Below the pieces are notes generated by a model that worked only from the letters and a program-made list of their open reading frames with translations, ran no database searches and had not been told where the DNA came from. From an uncultured Acetatifactor sp. (GTDB lineage: Bacteria > Bacillota > Clostridia > Lachnospirales > Lachnospiraceae): a stretch of 64,000 bases of DNA. Each line of letters opens with the position of its first letter. Position 1 is the stretch's first letter. The translations under genes and the position numbers were made by a program. Positions 1 through 8,320 of the stretch are shown in pieces. The stretch spans positions 1-64,000 of the forward strand of contig CAJUCE010000018.1 of NCBI GenBank assembly GCA_910584865.1, read 5' to 3'.

Positions 1-59
1 TTTTACCGGATAATTTCGTCCGGTTTTAATTTGAGGCTAAGCTCACGGATTCAGGTATA

Positions 60-111
60 TTTAATCGCTGCGCGATGGCTCTAAAGAGTAAAGTCACTTC
101 GCGGCTTTACC
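60..111. repeat. REP-like palindromic element, copy A
   Basis: A 52-bp element found twice in the window, here and at 3629-3680, with three mismatches. It contains two inverted repeats: ATCGC-GCA-GCGAT-like near one end and a GTAAAGTC/GGCTTTAC stem at the other, held here by one G-U pair. It lies just downstream of the GNAT gene ending at 119. The pairing is read directly from the sequence; a REP-like role (3'-end protection or transcription attenuation) is inference. Confidence 0.6.
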
Positions 112-118
112 AAGTAAT

Positions 119-961
119 TTAATAATAATAATATCTGGTCACCGCCTGCCCCCGCAGCACCGCCTTCTGGTCGGTCATGCTCCCTACCATTTTCTCCGTG
201 GCCTTGGTCAGCGCGTTGATGTAGATCCAGGAGGAATCGCTGCAGCGTGTCTTCAGGTTCCGGTAACTGGCCTGGAACAGGTTCATCATATCCCCGGGGG
301 AGGCATTCTTCAACACGCAGAAATAGGACAGCAGGAAATCTTCCTCCAATTGTTCAAACAGGATGCACCCTACAGGCTCTCCCTGTTTGAGCAGCAGGAA
401 GCTGGCATCCTGGTCATACACATATTTGACCTCCAGCTCCGTCTCCCCCGCCTCATCCTTGGGAAGCCCCTCCAGCTTCTCCGCAAAACGGTTCCACATC
501 CTGGCCGTCACCTCCGACAGGGGCAGGACGGCTTTCCTCAGGCTGTTTTCATCCGGCTCCTTTCCGAAATACTTAAGGGACAGGTCCCCGAAAGCAGTCC
601 GGTACACCGGGCTTGTAACCTCGTCCCGCTTGAAGAGATTTTTATCGAGGCACAGATCCAAATCATTTTGCTCCTCATTCAGCGCATACTGGCATATGGT
701 CAGATCCATCCCGGAATATTTCCCGATCTCATGCAGCCCGTCTAAAAGAGCGGTGGCCATCCCTTTCCTCCGATACTCCTCTGCCACAAACAGATATTGC
801 AGAACCATAATATGCTCCGGCTCCTCGGTGGCTGCCAATATCCCGCAGGCTGCGCCCTCCTCGATGGCGCCCAGGACCAGATCTGATTTTTCCCACAGCT
901 CCCGGGGCATCAGCAGCTCAAAATAGCTCTGGTTTTCTTCTCTTACGATTGTGATCTCCAT
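119..961 (-). CDS. tandem GNAT-family N-acetyltransferase
   Basis: 280 residues. The first half has the GNAT acetyl-CoA loop, YRRKGMATALL at about residues 62-72, preceded by a hydrophobic strand (MVLQYLFV), as expected for an acyl-CoA N-acyltransferase. The second half (about 150-280) looks like a second, weaker GNAT-like fold with no clear P-loop motif. The start is supported by GGAGAAGAAG before the ATG. It is the last gene of the CIS string and follows a 56-residue ORF with 26 bp between them. The substrate cannot be told. A role in modifying a CIS component or cargo would be pure inference; it may simply be a neighbour. Confidence 0.8.
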   Translation of the reverse strand: MEITIVREENQSYFELLMPRELWEKSDLVLGAIEEGAACGILAATEEPEHIMVLQYLFVAEEYRRKGMATALLDGLHEIGKYSGMDLTICQYALNEEQNDLDLCLDKNLFKRDEVTSPVYRTAFGDLSLKYFGKEPDENSLRKAVLPLSEVTARMWNRFAEKLEGLPKDEAGETELEVKYVYDQDASFLLLKQGEPVGCILFEQLEEDFLLSYFCVLKNASPGDMMNLFQASYRNLKTRCSDSSWIYINALTKATEKMVGSMTDQKAVLRGQAVTRYYYY

Positions 962-987
962 CTTCTTCTCCTCTTCCTCTCTTTATT

Positions 988-1158
988 TCAGCACAGCATC
1001 TGGACGGCTATCTGCTGCCCCGCGCTCCAGAGATTGCTCCGCCTCTCGGCCAGTTCCTGCCTCTGGCCGACCAGCCTGTCTTCGGCCTGCTCTTCGATGC
1101 CAGGCCCTTTTAGAATCTGGCTGTCTTTCAATGCCTGCTTTTCTTTTATCTTACACAT
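988..1158 (-). CDS. 56-residue small protein in CIS locus
   Basis: A short ORF starting MCKIKEKQALKD and ending AVQMLC, rich in Gln, Glu, Arg and Lys, and probably helical. The ribosome site is excellent (AAGGAG, 5 bases, ATG). It sits in the only gap between the 804-residue gene and the GNAT gene, on the same strand, so it is probably co-transcribed. No family was recognised. Its position directly after the candidate cargo gene would fit a small chaperone or adaptor, but nothing in the sequence proves that. Confidence 0.6.
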   Translation of the reverse strand: MCKIKEKQALKDSQILKGPGIEEQAEDRLVGQRQELAERRSNLWSAGQQIAVQMLC

Positions 1159-1198
1159 AGATTCTCCTTATTTCGAAATATCCGGTTCCGATCCTCCG

Positions 1199-3613
1199 TT
1201 ACAATTGGACTCTTCCCCGCTCCCTGGAGTAATGTTCCGCCGCCTGAAGCAGATCCTCCGCCAGATGATCGTACATTTTTCTCAGTACAAGATCTCCCTG
1301 GCCACCAAGCTTTTCCGCTTCCTGAAGCGCCTGTCCCCGGATAGCGAGGGCAGTCTCATAGTTCGCATAGAGCCGGTACATTTCCAGGGTCGCCCTCATA
1401 CTCCTTTCCGTCCCGGTCAGAGGCAGTTCCGGAGCATCCTCGCCCGGATGGCGTTCCTCCCAGCCTCTCCTGAACTCTTCGCGGCGTGTGACATATGCCT
1501 CATAAGCCTCGGCCTCCCTGTCCAGAACGTCCTCCGGCATGCCGCCCATGGTCTTTGCCGCCGCCTGGAACAGTTCCCGGATACTTTTTCCTTCCAGCCG
1601 TTCCCTGGTATCTTTTTCTACAAAACGCCGGGCCGCCTCTTCCCTTGACATATGCTCCGTCTCCGGGAACATCTGATGCCAGTCCGGGCCGCCTCCCATG
1701 CCGGCCTCTCCCGCCCGCTCTTTGATCCGTTCCCGCATATCCTGTTGGGAGAGGGCGGCGGGAATCTCCGCTCCCTTTACGTCCGCCTCATCGAACGCCA
1801 CGCCCCAGCGGATATCAAGGTGCATGGTGTCGCTGAGCTGAATCACCGTTTCCGCGCTCCTCTCCTCCTCCACTATCCCCAGCGCCACTCTTCTCTTGTA
1901 GTCGGAATAGGTCTGGCTACCTGTACTTTGGCCCCGGACGCCGCTCTTCTCCACAGTGTCTATGGCAACGCAGCGCAGGTAATAGTTATACAGCCGTTCC
2001 ATCTCCACATCGCTCTCATCCTGAGGGTCGAACATGCCCGGAAGCCTTTTCAGATAATCGATGAACCTTTCCAGTCCCTGCATGTTGGTGAAATCATTCT
2101 TAAATTCATGTCCATGCTGCACAAGCTCCTCCGGGGAGAGCAGGATCAGGCCGTTCCCGTATTTTCTCTTCAAATAATTCATCTGCTTTTTCAATAGATC
2201 CTTGAACTGCCCCATTCCTTTCAGGTTCGCCTGCCGGCAGCTCTCCACCTCTTCCGTGTCATTGACATTCCGGGGTTCCCTGGCCAGGTTCTCCACCATG
2301 CTCCTGACATATTCCGGATCCGCATGCTGTACCGCCCTCCACCGGGGCAGATTGGCCATCCTCCTCACGAAGGACTCTCCCATGGCCTCCCGCTCCCCGG
2401 CTACTTGATAGTAGTTCGTCCGCTCCAGACGCTGCACGACGGCGTCATCCTCACGCCCCACAAGCTCCCGGAAATATCCTGCATGCCTGGAGTCTTCGAT
2501 CCGGGAATCGTTCTTGCCGGACTCAGATTCCTGCTCTCCCAGTATTGCTTTGAACGCACGGGTCTCCTCTGCTTCCCCCTTGTCCTGGGTAGTCTCCCGA
2601 TAGGCCTGGAACCGGGCCAGATATTCCGGAGAGGGAGAGAGGCCCTGCTTGTTTTTCAGATTCTCCGCCTGCCATAAAAGCATGGTAAGGTTTTTTGCCT
2701 CCAATGTGTCGCTTTCATGATACCGATAAGAAATCTCCGAATTATAGTGGCTCCGATAGCGGGCATTGGTGACGACCTTCTTCCGTATGGCGTAATAATT
2801 GGCCAGGTCCTGGGCCACCTCAAGCTTCGCGTCAAAATCGATCCTGTCATCCTCATTCAGGCTCTCCCGAACCTGTGGGAACTGCTTCAAGAGGCGCTTC
2901 ATCTCCCGAACCTTCTGTGCCACTCCCTCCAGTTCAGGGGACGCCTGGGCGAAAGACCGGTCCGTCCGCAGGTCAAAATTCAAATTCATTTCCATGAACC
3001 GATTCTTGCAGGCTCTGGCCATATCTTCCTGATTCTCAGAAAGCCGGAGCAGTTCCTCGTCTTTCGCCTGATTCCCGGTCAGGAACACCCCGATTTTCTG
3101 CACCCGGGCCTCCAGTGCCGCTCTCTCCTGGGGCGGACGGCTATCCAACAGTTTTCGTTTGTTCTCCGTCAGAGCCGCCTCCCAGGTGTCACCGCTTTCT
3201 TCCGCCAGCCTGGCGTTTTCCTCCTTCTGGTGCAGGGTGGAGATTTTCCAACCCTGGCGCGTCTTCCGCTTTCCGGCTCCGATGCTCTCTTTGGATTTTT
3301 TGGCATATGTTTCACCCTGGACGCTCACGCCCTTGGTGGTGAAAGCCACCGTCGGCATAATGATCTGGCAGCCCTGGCGCACGGCCCGGATACGGCTCTC
3401 CCTGTGCTCCCTGGCCAGGCGCTCGGCCTCGCGCCTGGCCTGCGCCTGAAGATTCATGGCCTTTATTTCCTCCATCTCCTCTGCGGACAGTTGGAGCGCA
3501 CCCAGATTTTTAGTCAGACTCGAATTTTCATTCTGGTTCTGATTCATATTTACATTCACGGGATTTTGCAGCTCTGCAGGCTGCTTGTTTAATTTCTCGT
3601 CTCCCAGCGGCAT
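1199..3613 (-). CDS. 804-residue charged helical protein of CIS locus, unknown function (possible cargo)
   Basis: Long, very hydrophilic and mostly helical, with no signal peptide or membrane segment and no recognised domain. The first 35 residues are a low-complexity Asn/Gln-rich leader (NVNMNQNQNENSS), followed by a coiled coil rich in Arg, Glu and Ala (about 45-75). The rest is charged, with scattered Trp and Tyr and no visible catalytic motif. The start has a strong ribosome site (TAGGAGG). It lies directly downstream of the CIS AAA+ ATPase, separated by a palindromic element. In other CIS loci cargo and toxin genes often lie beyond the ATPase, so a delivered protein is a reasonable guess from position only. 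Confidence 0.75.
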   Translation of the reverse strand: MPLGDEKLNKQPAELQNPVNVNMNQNQNENSSLTKNLGALQLSAEEMEEIKAMNLQAQARREAERLAREHRESRIRAVRQGCQIIMPTVAFTTKGVSVQGETYAKKSKESIGAGKRKTRQGWKISTLHQKEENARLAEESGDTWEAALTENKRKLLDSRPPQERAALEARVQKIGVFLTGNQAKDEELLRLSENQEDMARACKNRFMEMNLNFDLRTDRSFAQASPELEGVAQKVREMKRLLKQFPQVRESLNEDDRIDFDAKLEVAQDLANYYAIRKKVVTNARYRSHYNSEISYRYHESDTLEAKNLTMLLWQAENLKNKQGLSPSPEYLARFQAYRETTQDKGEAEETRAFKAILGEQESESGKNDSRIEDSRHAGYFRELVGREDDAVVQRLERTNYYQVAGEREAMGESFVRRMANLPRWRAVQHADPEYVRSMVENLAREPRNVNDTEEVESCRQANLKGMGQFKDLLKKQMNYLKRKYGNGLILLSPEELVQHGHEFKNDFTNMQGLERFIDYLKRLPGMFDPQDESDVEMERLYNYYLRCVAIDTVEKSGVRGQSTGSQTYSDYKRRVALGIVEEERSAETVIQLSDTMHLDIRWGVAFDEADVKGAEIPAALSQQDMRERIKERAGEAGMGGGPDWHQMFPETEHMSREEAARRFVEKDTRERLEGKSIRELFQAAAKTMGGMPEDVLDREAEAYEAYVTRREEFRRGWEERHPGEDAPELPLTGTERSMRATLEMYRLYANYETALAIRGQALQEAEKLGGQGDLVLRKMYDHLAEDLLQAAEHYSRERGRVQL

Positions 3614-3628
3614 ATTCTTTCCTCCTAA

Positions 3629-3680
3629 TTTAATCGCTGCGCGATGGCTCTAAAGGGTAAAGTCCCTTCGCGACTTTACC
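3629..3680. repeat. REP-like palindromic element, copy B
   Basis: Second copy of the 52-bp element at 60-111, between the AAA+ ATPase gene and the 804-residue gene. Here the main stem is perfect (GGTAAAGTC/GACTTTACC, loop CCTTCGC). The two copies bracket the 804-residue, 56-residue and GNAT genes. Confidence 0.6.
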
Positions 3681-3706
3681 GATCTGTTTTTTTCTTGTTT
3701 TTAAAC

Positions 3707-6337
3707 TTACAGCCCCACCAGAGAAGCATAGGGCTCGAAGTCTGACCTGGTGAACACCTTCCCCGTCTTGACGAATTCGTAGCGAATGGCCTGGAGATAG
3801 TGCTTCATGCAGACCTCCTGCCCGTCCCCGTCCGCCGCCGCCAGAAAGGCCGCGTTCAGGATGCAGTTCTTGATATTTCCTCCCACGAACTCGAATTTCT
3901 CCGCCAGGAACCGGATGTCCACATCCTCCCCCAGGGGCGTCCCCTTAGGGATGGTGGTCTTCCACAGCATCTCCCTGGTGTCCGCGTCCGGGAACTGGAA
4001 TTCCACGATGTACTTCATCCGGCGGAAGAACGCCGGATCGATATTGTGCTTATAGTTGGTGGCCAGCACCGACACGCCGTCATAGGCCTCCACCTCCTGC
4101 AAAAGCAGCGCCGTCTTGTTATTGTTGGAAGCCTGGTTGCTCCCTCCGTCGTCGGAGCGCTTGGCGAACAGGGTGTCGCACTCGTCGAAGAACAACACCA
4201 CATTACACTTTTTCGCCTCCCGGAAGATCATGGAGATGGACTTCTCCGTCTCGCCTACGTATTTGTCGATGACCTTGGACAGGTCCACCCGGTAGAGCTC
4301 CAGGTTCAGCTCATGGGCGATGACCTGGGCGCACATGGATTTACCCGTGCCGGGAGCCCCGAACAGCAGGATGGACAGCCCTCTGCCGTAGGGGTATTTT
4401 TTCGTGTAATTCCAGTTGTCATAGACCTTCTTCCGGAAATTCATCTGGTCGATGGCATGCTCCAGTGTCTCCCTCTGGTCTCTGTTCATCACGATGTCCT
4501 CAAAGCCGAAATTGGCTTTCACCTTGGTGGCCTTCTGGGTCAGCTCCGAGCTCATCTGCTCATTGCACCCCCTGAAAAGGGTGGCTCTCGGGATCCTGAT
4601 TTTCTGTTCCATAGCGGCAAAGCTCCTGGCCTGGTGGAGGGCCGACTTGATCTTCCCCGGGGTAAACAGGAACTTGGTGGCCATCTCCAGCAGGTCTACA
4701 TCCTCCTCCAGGGCATAGCCTTTGGAGAAATGCCGCCAGCAGTTCTCCCGCTCCTGATTGGAGGGGGTGGGCAGCTCCAGCTCGGTGAATTCCTCTTTGG
4801 TCATCTCCCGCAGGGCCAGCTTCTCCCTGCTCACCGTAAACACCAGGATCCCCTGGCTTTTCAGCTTGGAAAAGGCCAGGTCCATATAGCCGAAAAATTT
4901 GTCCTTCTCTTCCTCTCTGTAGGCCAGTTCGTCCAGACAGCAGCAGGCGCCGGTGAGGATGCACTCCCTGGACACCGCCCAGAGGGCCTGGTCCACAAAG
5001 GAAAAATCGTACACGAACAGCTTCTTGCAGTTGATGGAGATGGCCCGGAGATTCTGCTTTTTACAGAACTGCCGGATAAAGAACTTCCTGCCGCTCCCCT
5101 CGTCCCCGTAATAGGAGAAGATCCGTACGCCGTCCCCGTAGGAGATCTCCATAGCGTCCAGAATCCCCTGATTCGCCAGAATAGGGTCCAACTTCTCCTG
5201 CTCTTCGGTTAAAAGCTTCATAAAACGCACGTAAGTTTCGTCCAGGCGCAGGGGATGCCTGCCAAAGAGATAATCAATCAAACGCTTGTCGGGAGAGACC
5301 ACTGTGGAAAAGGGCATGCTGTCTCTCACCTGGAGATGCAGAACGGGCAGAAGCTGTTCCAGGCACACGGACATATCCCCGTAAGCCCCCGTGATGGAAA
5401 AGCGGTCTCCATAGTACAGCTTCGCCGCGGACTCGATGGTGGGCAGGGGCAGGCCGCCGTTCTCATTAACGACTTGGAATACGCCCGCGTAGTCTGTCTG
5501 GGTGGAGGAGAGGATCCCGCAGGCCAGGCAGAAGGCCGTAAAAGGCTCGTATTCCAGCTTCCTGCAGATCTCATAAAAGGGCAGGACAGTCCCCTTCTCC
5601 GCAGCGGCGGCAGCCCTGGACTGGATGTAATCTATCATTTCCTCGATAGTCCAGGGGGCGTCCGGAGCCTTTTTTCGTTCCGGCGCTTCCCCCGTCTTTC
5701 CTGTCCTCTCCAGCGCTTTCCACGGCTCCTTTGCCCCTTCCGGCACATTCCTCAAGTCCTCCGCTCCTTCCGGCACGTTCCTCAGGCTCTCCGCCCCTTC
5801 CGGCACGTTCCTCAGGCTCTCCGCTCCTTCCGGCACGTTCCTCAGGCCCTCCGCCTCTTCCGGCACATTCCTCAGGCTCTCCGCTCCTTCCGGCACGTTC
5901 CTCAGGCCCTCCGCCTCTTCCGGCTCTTCTTTCCCTTCTGCCGCCTCCTGCCGCTGCTTCTGCTCCTCCAGATAGTCGCCGAACAGCTCCAAAATGTCCG
6001 GATCGAAGCTTTCCCAGACTCCCTCCGTCTCCTGCGCCTCTTCTGTTCCTTCCGCCCCCGTGGATTCCTCTCCGCGTATCCGGAACTGGTTCAGCTTCTC
6101 CCTGCAGGTGTCATGGGCGATCTCCAGATCCGGATACAAGACATTTTTGTAGTCTCCTTGTCCCGTGGCATATATTTCCTTCAAATGCTGCAGATACCGG
6201 CTTATCCCCTCGTTCACGCAGGCAAACAGATATTCCATATAAGTTTCATAGCTGTCAAACGCTTCCCTGCTCCGCTCTCTGTCAAACAATGTCCTGCCCC
6301 TCCTGTCCTTTTCCCGTGCGGAAAACCGCGCTCTCAT
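3707..6337 (-). CDS. CIS AAA+ ATPase (Afp15/Pvc15-type) with repeat insert
   Basis: 876 residues. The C-terminal third is an intact AAA+ module: Walker A GAPGTGKS at 660-667, Walker B with D718-E719, sensor-1 N761 in ATN, and an arginine-finger region FRR at 771-773. An earlier segment (about 395-540) resembles a second AAA module whose P-loop has become GDEGSGRK and whose Walker B is CLDE, so it is probably degenerate. Residues about 137-201 are six copies of a 10-residue Pro/Glu repeat (LRNVPEGAES), a likely flexible linker. Such ATPases are the standard partner of extracellular CIS loci and act in assembly or cargo loading. The start has GGAG 11 bases upstream and overlaps the preceding 80-residue ORF. 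Confidence 0.9.
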   Translation of the reverse strand: MRARFSAREKDRRGRTLFDRERSREAFDSYETYMEYLFACVNEGISRYLQHLKEIYATGQGDYKNVLYPDLEIAHDTCREKLNQFRIRGEESTGAEGTEEAQETEGVWESFDPDILELFGDYLEEQKQRQEAAEGKEEPEEAEGLRNVPEGAESLRNVPEEAEGLRNVPEGAESLRNVPEGAESLRNVPEGAEDLRNVPEGAKEPWKALERTGKTGEAPERKKAPDAPWTIEEMIDYIQSRAAAAAEKGTVLPFYEICRKLEYEPFTAFCLACGILSSTQTDYAGVFQVVNENGGLPLPTIESAAKLYYGDRFSITGAYGDMSVCLEQLLPVLHLQVRDSMPFSTVVSPDKRLIDYLFGRHPLRLDETYVRFMKLLTEEQEKLDPILANQGILDAMEISYGDGVRIFSYYGDEGSGRKFFIRQFCKKQNLRAISINCKKLFVYDFSFVDQALWAVSRECILTGACCCLDELAYREEEKDKFFGYMDLAFSKLKSQGILVFTVSREKLALREMTKEEFTELELPTPSNQERENCWRHFSKGYALEEDVDLLEMATKFLFTPGKIKSALHQARSFAAMEQKIRIPRATLFRGCNEQMSSELTQKATKVKANFGFEDIVMNRDQRETLEHAIDQMNFRKKVYDNWNYTKKYPYGRGLSILLFGAPGTGKSMCAQVIAHELNLELYRVDLSKVIDKYVGETEKSISMIFREAKKCNVVLFFDECDTLFAKRSDDGGSNQASNNNKTALLLQEVEAYDGVSVLATNYKHNIDPAFFRRMKYIVEFQFPDADTREMLWKTTIPKGTPLGEDVDIRFLAEKFEFVGGNIKNCILNAAFLAAADGDGQEVCMKHYLQAIRYEFVKTGKVFTRSDFEPYASLVGL
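5734..5929 (-). repeat. 30-bp in-frame tandem repeat in AAA+ gene
   Basis: About six copies of a 30-bp unit, each encoding ten residues around LRNVPEGA. Copies differ by one to three bases, showing recent expansion. The length is a multiple of three, so copy-number change would keep the frame. Confidence 0.85.
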
Positions 6338-6524
6338 CGAACGCGCTCCTGCGGGTATTGATCCCTTCCCTCATGGCCGAGCCAAAGGCTCCCGGCTCCT
6401 GGTTCAATGCCTCCCGGTGTATCCTGGGAAAGTATGTGTATGTCTCTTCTTCCTCTTCCCGCAGTGCTCCCCGCCTTTTTTCTCTCTTTTTCGCATCCTG
6501 AATCAATCTCTCTGTCACCCGCAT
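6282..6524 (-). CDS. 80-residue charged protein, overlaps AAA+ gene start
   Basis: Highly charged ORF (MRVTERLIQDAKKREKRR at the start, then five Glu) with no recognised domain. The ribosome site AAGGAG lies 6 bases before the ATG, better than that of the downstream ATPase. It overlaps the ATPase start by 56 bp in another frame, so the two would be translationally coupled. It could be a small ATPase partner. The main doubt is the long overlap. Confidence 0.5.
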   Translation of the reverse strand: MRVTERLIQDAKKREKRRGALREEEEETYTYFPRIHREALNQEPGAFGSAMREGINTRRSAFDESAVFRTGKGQEGQDIV

Positions 6525-6563
6525 ATCCGGCTCCTTTTCTGCTTTTTTCCCCGCGTTTTTCCG

Positions 6564-6592
6564 TTGTGTTTTTTTTCAAATCATGCTATGAT
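6564..6592 (+). promoter_or_regulatory. sigma-A-type promoter for the SH3 protein gene
   Basis: TTGTGT (6564-6569), 17-base spacer, TATGAT (6587-6592). It lies 36 bases before the start of the plus-strand SH3 gene, whose ribosome site AAGGAG is at 6613-6618. Confidence 0.6.
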
Positions 6593-6628
6593 AAATACAG
6601 TCACAGATGAAACAAGGAGACACACACT

Positions 6629-7153
6629 ATGAGAAAATTGGAAAAGGAAAAGAAATTCCCAGGTTATGTCATCGCAGGTTTCTATATTTTGGCCGGCGCC
6701 CTGATTTGTTTTGCCCTGTTTCTGTTCGGTTCTTCTCTGGCGAAGAACCCTGTTACAGCCGGATCCCTCTTCCCGGCATCCGCCGCTCCTAAAGAGGAGA
6801 CTGCATTCCCCATGGCCGGAGACTCCGGTACAGCAGACGCTTCCGAACCGGAGCCGGAAGCTGCTTCCGGACAGGATCCCGACCAGGAGCCGGCAGAAGC
6901 GGAACCGGTTTACTACTCCTTTGTAACCTTAAATACCAAGAGCGCGCTCCACGTCCGCATACGGCCCGGTATGGACGCCGAGATTATCTCCCGCCTCGCC
7001 CCCGGCACTACCGGTTATGTCCTGGAACGGGACGATGAGTGGAGCCTGATTCAGACTGCCGAAATCACTGGTTATGTGTCAAACCGGTATCTCCGGTTCC
7101 AGGAGATTCCGAAGGAGGAATATCTTCCGGAAGCGGAAGATGCTTCTCAATAG
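6629..7153 (+). CDS. membrane-anchored SH3b domain protein
   Basis: 174 residues. A short basic N-terminus, one membrane segment (about 12-33), a Pro/Glu/Ala-rich linker (about 50-95), then a bacterial SH3-like domain (about 100-160; ALHVRIRPGMDAEIISRL and GYVSNRYL are typical). Such domains usually bind peptidoglycan or peptides outside the membrane. It has its own promoter and lies on the strand opposite to all surrounding CIS genes. Its last 89 bp overlap, tail to tail, the end of the anti-sigma-type ATPase gene. It might anchor or license the machine at the cell wall (inference). Confidence 0.8.
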   Translation: MRKLEKEKKFPGYVIAGFYILAGALICFALFLFGSSLAKNPVTAGSLFPASAAPKEETAFPMAGDSGTADASEPEPEAASGQDPDQEPAEAEPVYYSFVTLNTKSALHVRIRPGMDAEIISRLAPGTTGYVLERDDEWSLIQTAEITGYVSNRYLRFQEIPKEEYLPEAEDASQ

Positions 7154-7550
7154 CCAGGATATTGTATCCGTCTTCATACCGGTATGTGATTTTGTCCATA
7201 CACTGTTTTACCATAAAGATTCCAAGTCCCCCGATTTCCCGCTCTCCCGCCGAGAGCGAGATATCGGGGTCTTCTTTTTCCAGCGGATTATAAGGAATCC
7301 CCCTGTCTTTAAACACTACCCTGCAGATCCGCGGGTTCTGTGTGACTTCCATCTGCACGGTGGCCTCCCCTTTGTCTCCCCCATAGGCATAATGAGCAAT
7401 ATTGACATAGATCTCTTCCACTGAGATCAGCACCTGTGTCTTCACCGCATCCGGGCATCCGTTCTTGCACAGATGCGCCTCAATGGCGTCCAGCACGGTA
7501 TATAAAGTATCATCGCTGGCCTGCAGCGTAATGTCCTGCATCCTGTCCAT
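7065..7550 (-). CDS. SpoIIAB/RsbW-like ATP-binding regulatory protein
   Basis: 162 residues from the ATG with a good ribosome site (GAGGAGGG) at 7550; a longer frame reaching 7742 would overlap the ABC gene and is not preferred. It has the GHKL kinase boxes: N box EEIYVNIAHYAYG, G1 box KDRGIPYNPL, and G2 box GGLGIFMVKQ. These define the anti-sigma-factor serine-kinase fold, which normally phosphorylates a STAS antagonist. A STAS gene lies 0.8 kb upstream in the same operon. A partner-switch pair controlling the CIS is therefore likely. The C-terminal 30 residues overlap the opposing SH3 gene. Confidence 0.85.
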   Translation of the reverse strand: MDRMQDITLQASDDTLYTVLDAIEAHLCKNGCPDAVKTQVLISVEEIYVNIAHYAYGGDKGEATVQMEVTQNPRICRVVFKDRGIPYNPLEKEDPDISLSAGEREIGGLGIFMVKQCMDKITYRYEDGYNILAIEKHLPLPEDIPPSESPGTGDTGLTHNQ

Positions 7551-7589
7551 CTCTTCCCTCCTCCAACCTGTTAAAATTATTTGCAGCCC

Positions 7590-7617
7590 CTTTTCCATTG
7601 GAACGCCTCTCTTCCAT
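7590..7617 (-). repeat. ATGGARGA-family leader repeat (about 1.5 units)
   Basis: One full 19-bp unit (ATGGAAGAGAGGCGTTCCA) followed by a partial second (ATGGAAAAGGGG), 40-70 bases before the ATP-binding regulator start. Same family as the nine-copy array at 24421-24585. Confidence 0.65.
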
Positions 7618-7659
7618 CCGATGCGGTTTCCGGATAGCGGTTCGGCGTCCCGTCCGGAC

Positions 7660-8316
7660 CTATGCTTCCGCCCCCGCATCTCCCAATGCAATCTCCCTGT
7701 ATGCAAGTCCTGCGGCGCCCTCCCTGTCGTGGGTTGCCACAATCACCGTGATCCCCTGCCGGTGCACCAGCTCAAAAAGCCGAAACAGCTCTCTGGATTC
7801 GGCCGGGGACAGATTCCCTGTGGGCTCGTCGGCCAGAAGCACTGCCGGGTAGTTTACCAGTGCCCGGGCCAGGCAGACCTTCTGCTTCTCTCCCCCGGAT
7901 AATTCTTCGGGATACCGATTATGAAGATGCGAGATTCCAAGCAAAACAAACAGGGATGTGATAACCCGCCGGTTTTCCTTTCTCGTACTTCCCACGATCC
8001 GCCTGGCAAGCTCCACATTCTGATAGACGGTCTGCCCCGGAATCAGGCGGAAGTCCTGGAACACCACTCCCAGCTTTCTCCGGTAAAAGGGCCTCTGCCT
8101 GTCGGAAAGCGTGCTGAGCCTGTGATCCAGCACGAAAATCTCCCCGGAGGTCACCGGGATCTCCCCAAGCAGCAGCCGGATAAAGCTGCTTTTCCCCACG
8201 CCGCTCTCTCCCGTCAGAAGAATGAATTCCCCATCCCCGATGACGGCGCTGAAATCCTTCAGAACCGGTTCCTTCTCTCCGTCATAGTACTTTGTCACAT
8301 GTATAAACTGAATCAT
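7660..8316 (-). CDS. FtsE-like ABC transporter ATPase
   Basis: 218 residues starting MIQFIHVTKYY, the usual FtsE/LolD opening; a TTG four codons earlier is a less likely start. Walker A is GESGVGKSS, signature LSGGEKQKVCLARAL, Walker B VLLADEPTGNL, and the H-loop is ATHDRE. The gene starts 4 bases after the STAS stop codon, so the two are probably coupled by reinitiation. No permease partner (FtsX or other) is encoded nearby. In FtsEX systems the ATPase gates cell-wall hydrolases; here it could regulate wall opening for the CIS or act on another membrane protein of this locus. That role is inference. Confidence 0.88.
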   Translation of the reverse strand: MIQFIHVTKYYDGEKEPVLKDFSAVIGDGEFILLTGESGVGKSSFIRLLLGEIPVTSGEIFVLDHRLSTLSDRQRPFYRRKLGVVFQDFRLIPGQTVYQNVELARRIVGSTRKENRRVITSLFVLLGISHLHNRYPEELSGGEKQKVCLARALVNYPAVLLADEPTGNLSPAESRELFRLFELVHRQGITVIVATHDREGAAGLAYREIALGDAGAEA

Positions 8317-8320
8317 ATTG

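Noticed and set aside
1..30. Small inverted repeat ACCGGA/TCCGGT followed by T run near the window start
   Set aside because: Six-pair stem only, and no gene on the plus strand upstream is visible to be terminated.
3800..5212. Long plus-strand open frame (470 codons) in the ATPase gene
   Set aside because: Complement of the AAA+ coding frame; no ribosome site and no domain.
7551..7742. Longer start for the ATP-binding regulator
   Set aside because: Would overlap the ABC gene and translate a leader repeat; a good ribosome site supports 7550.
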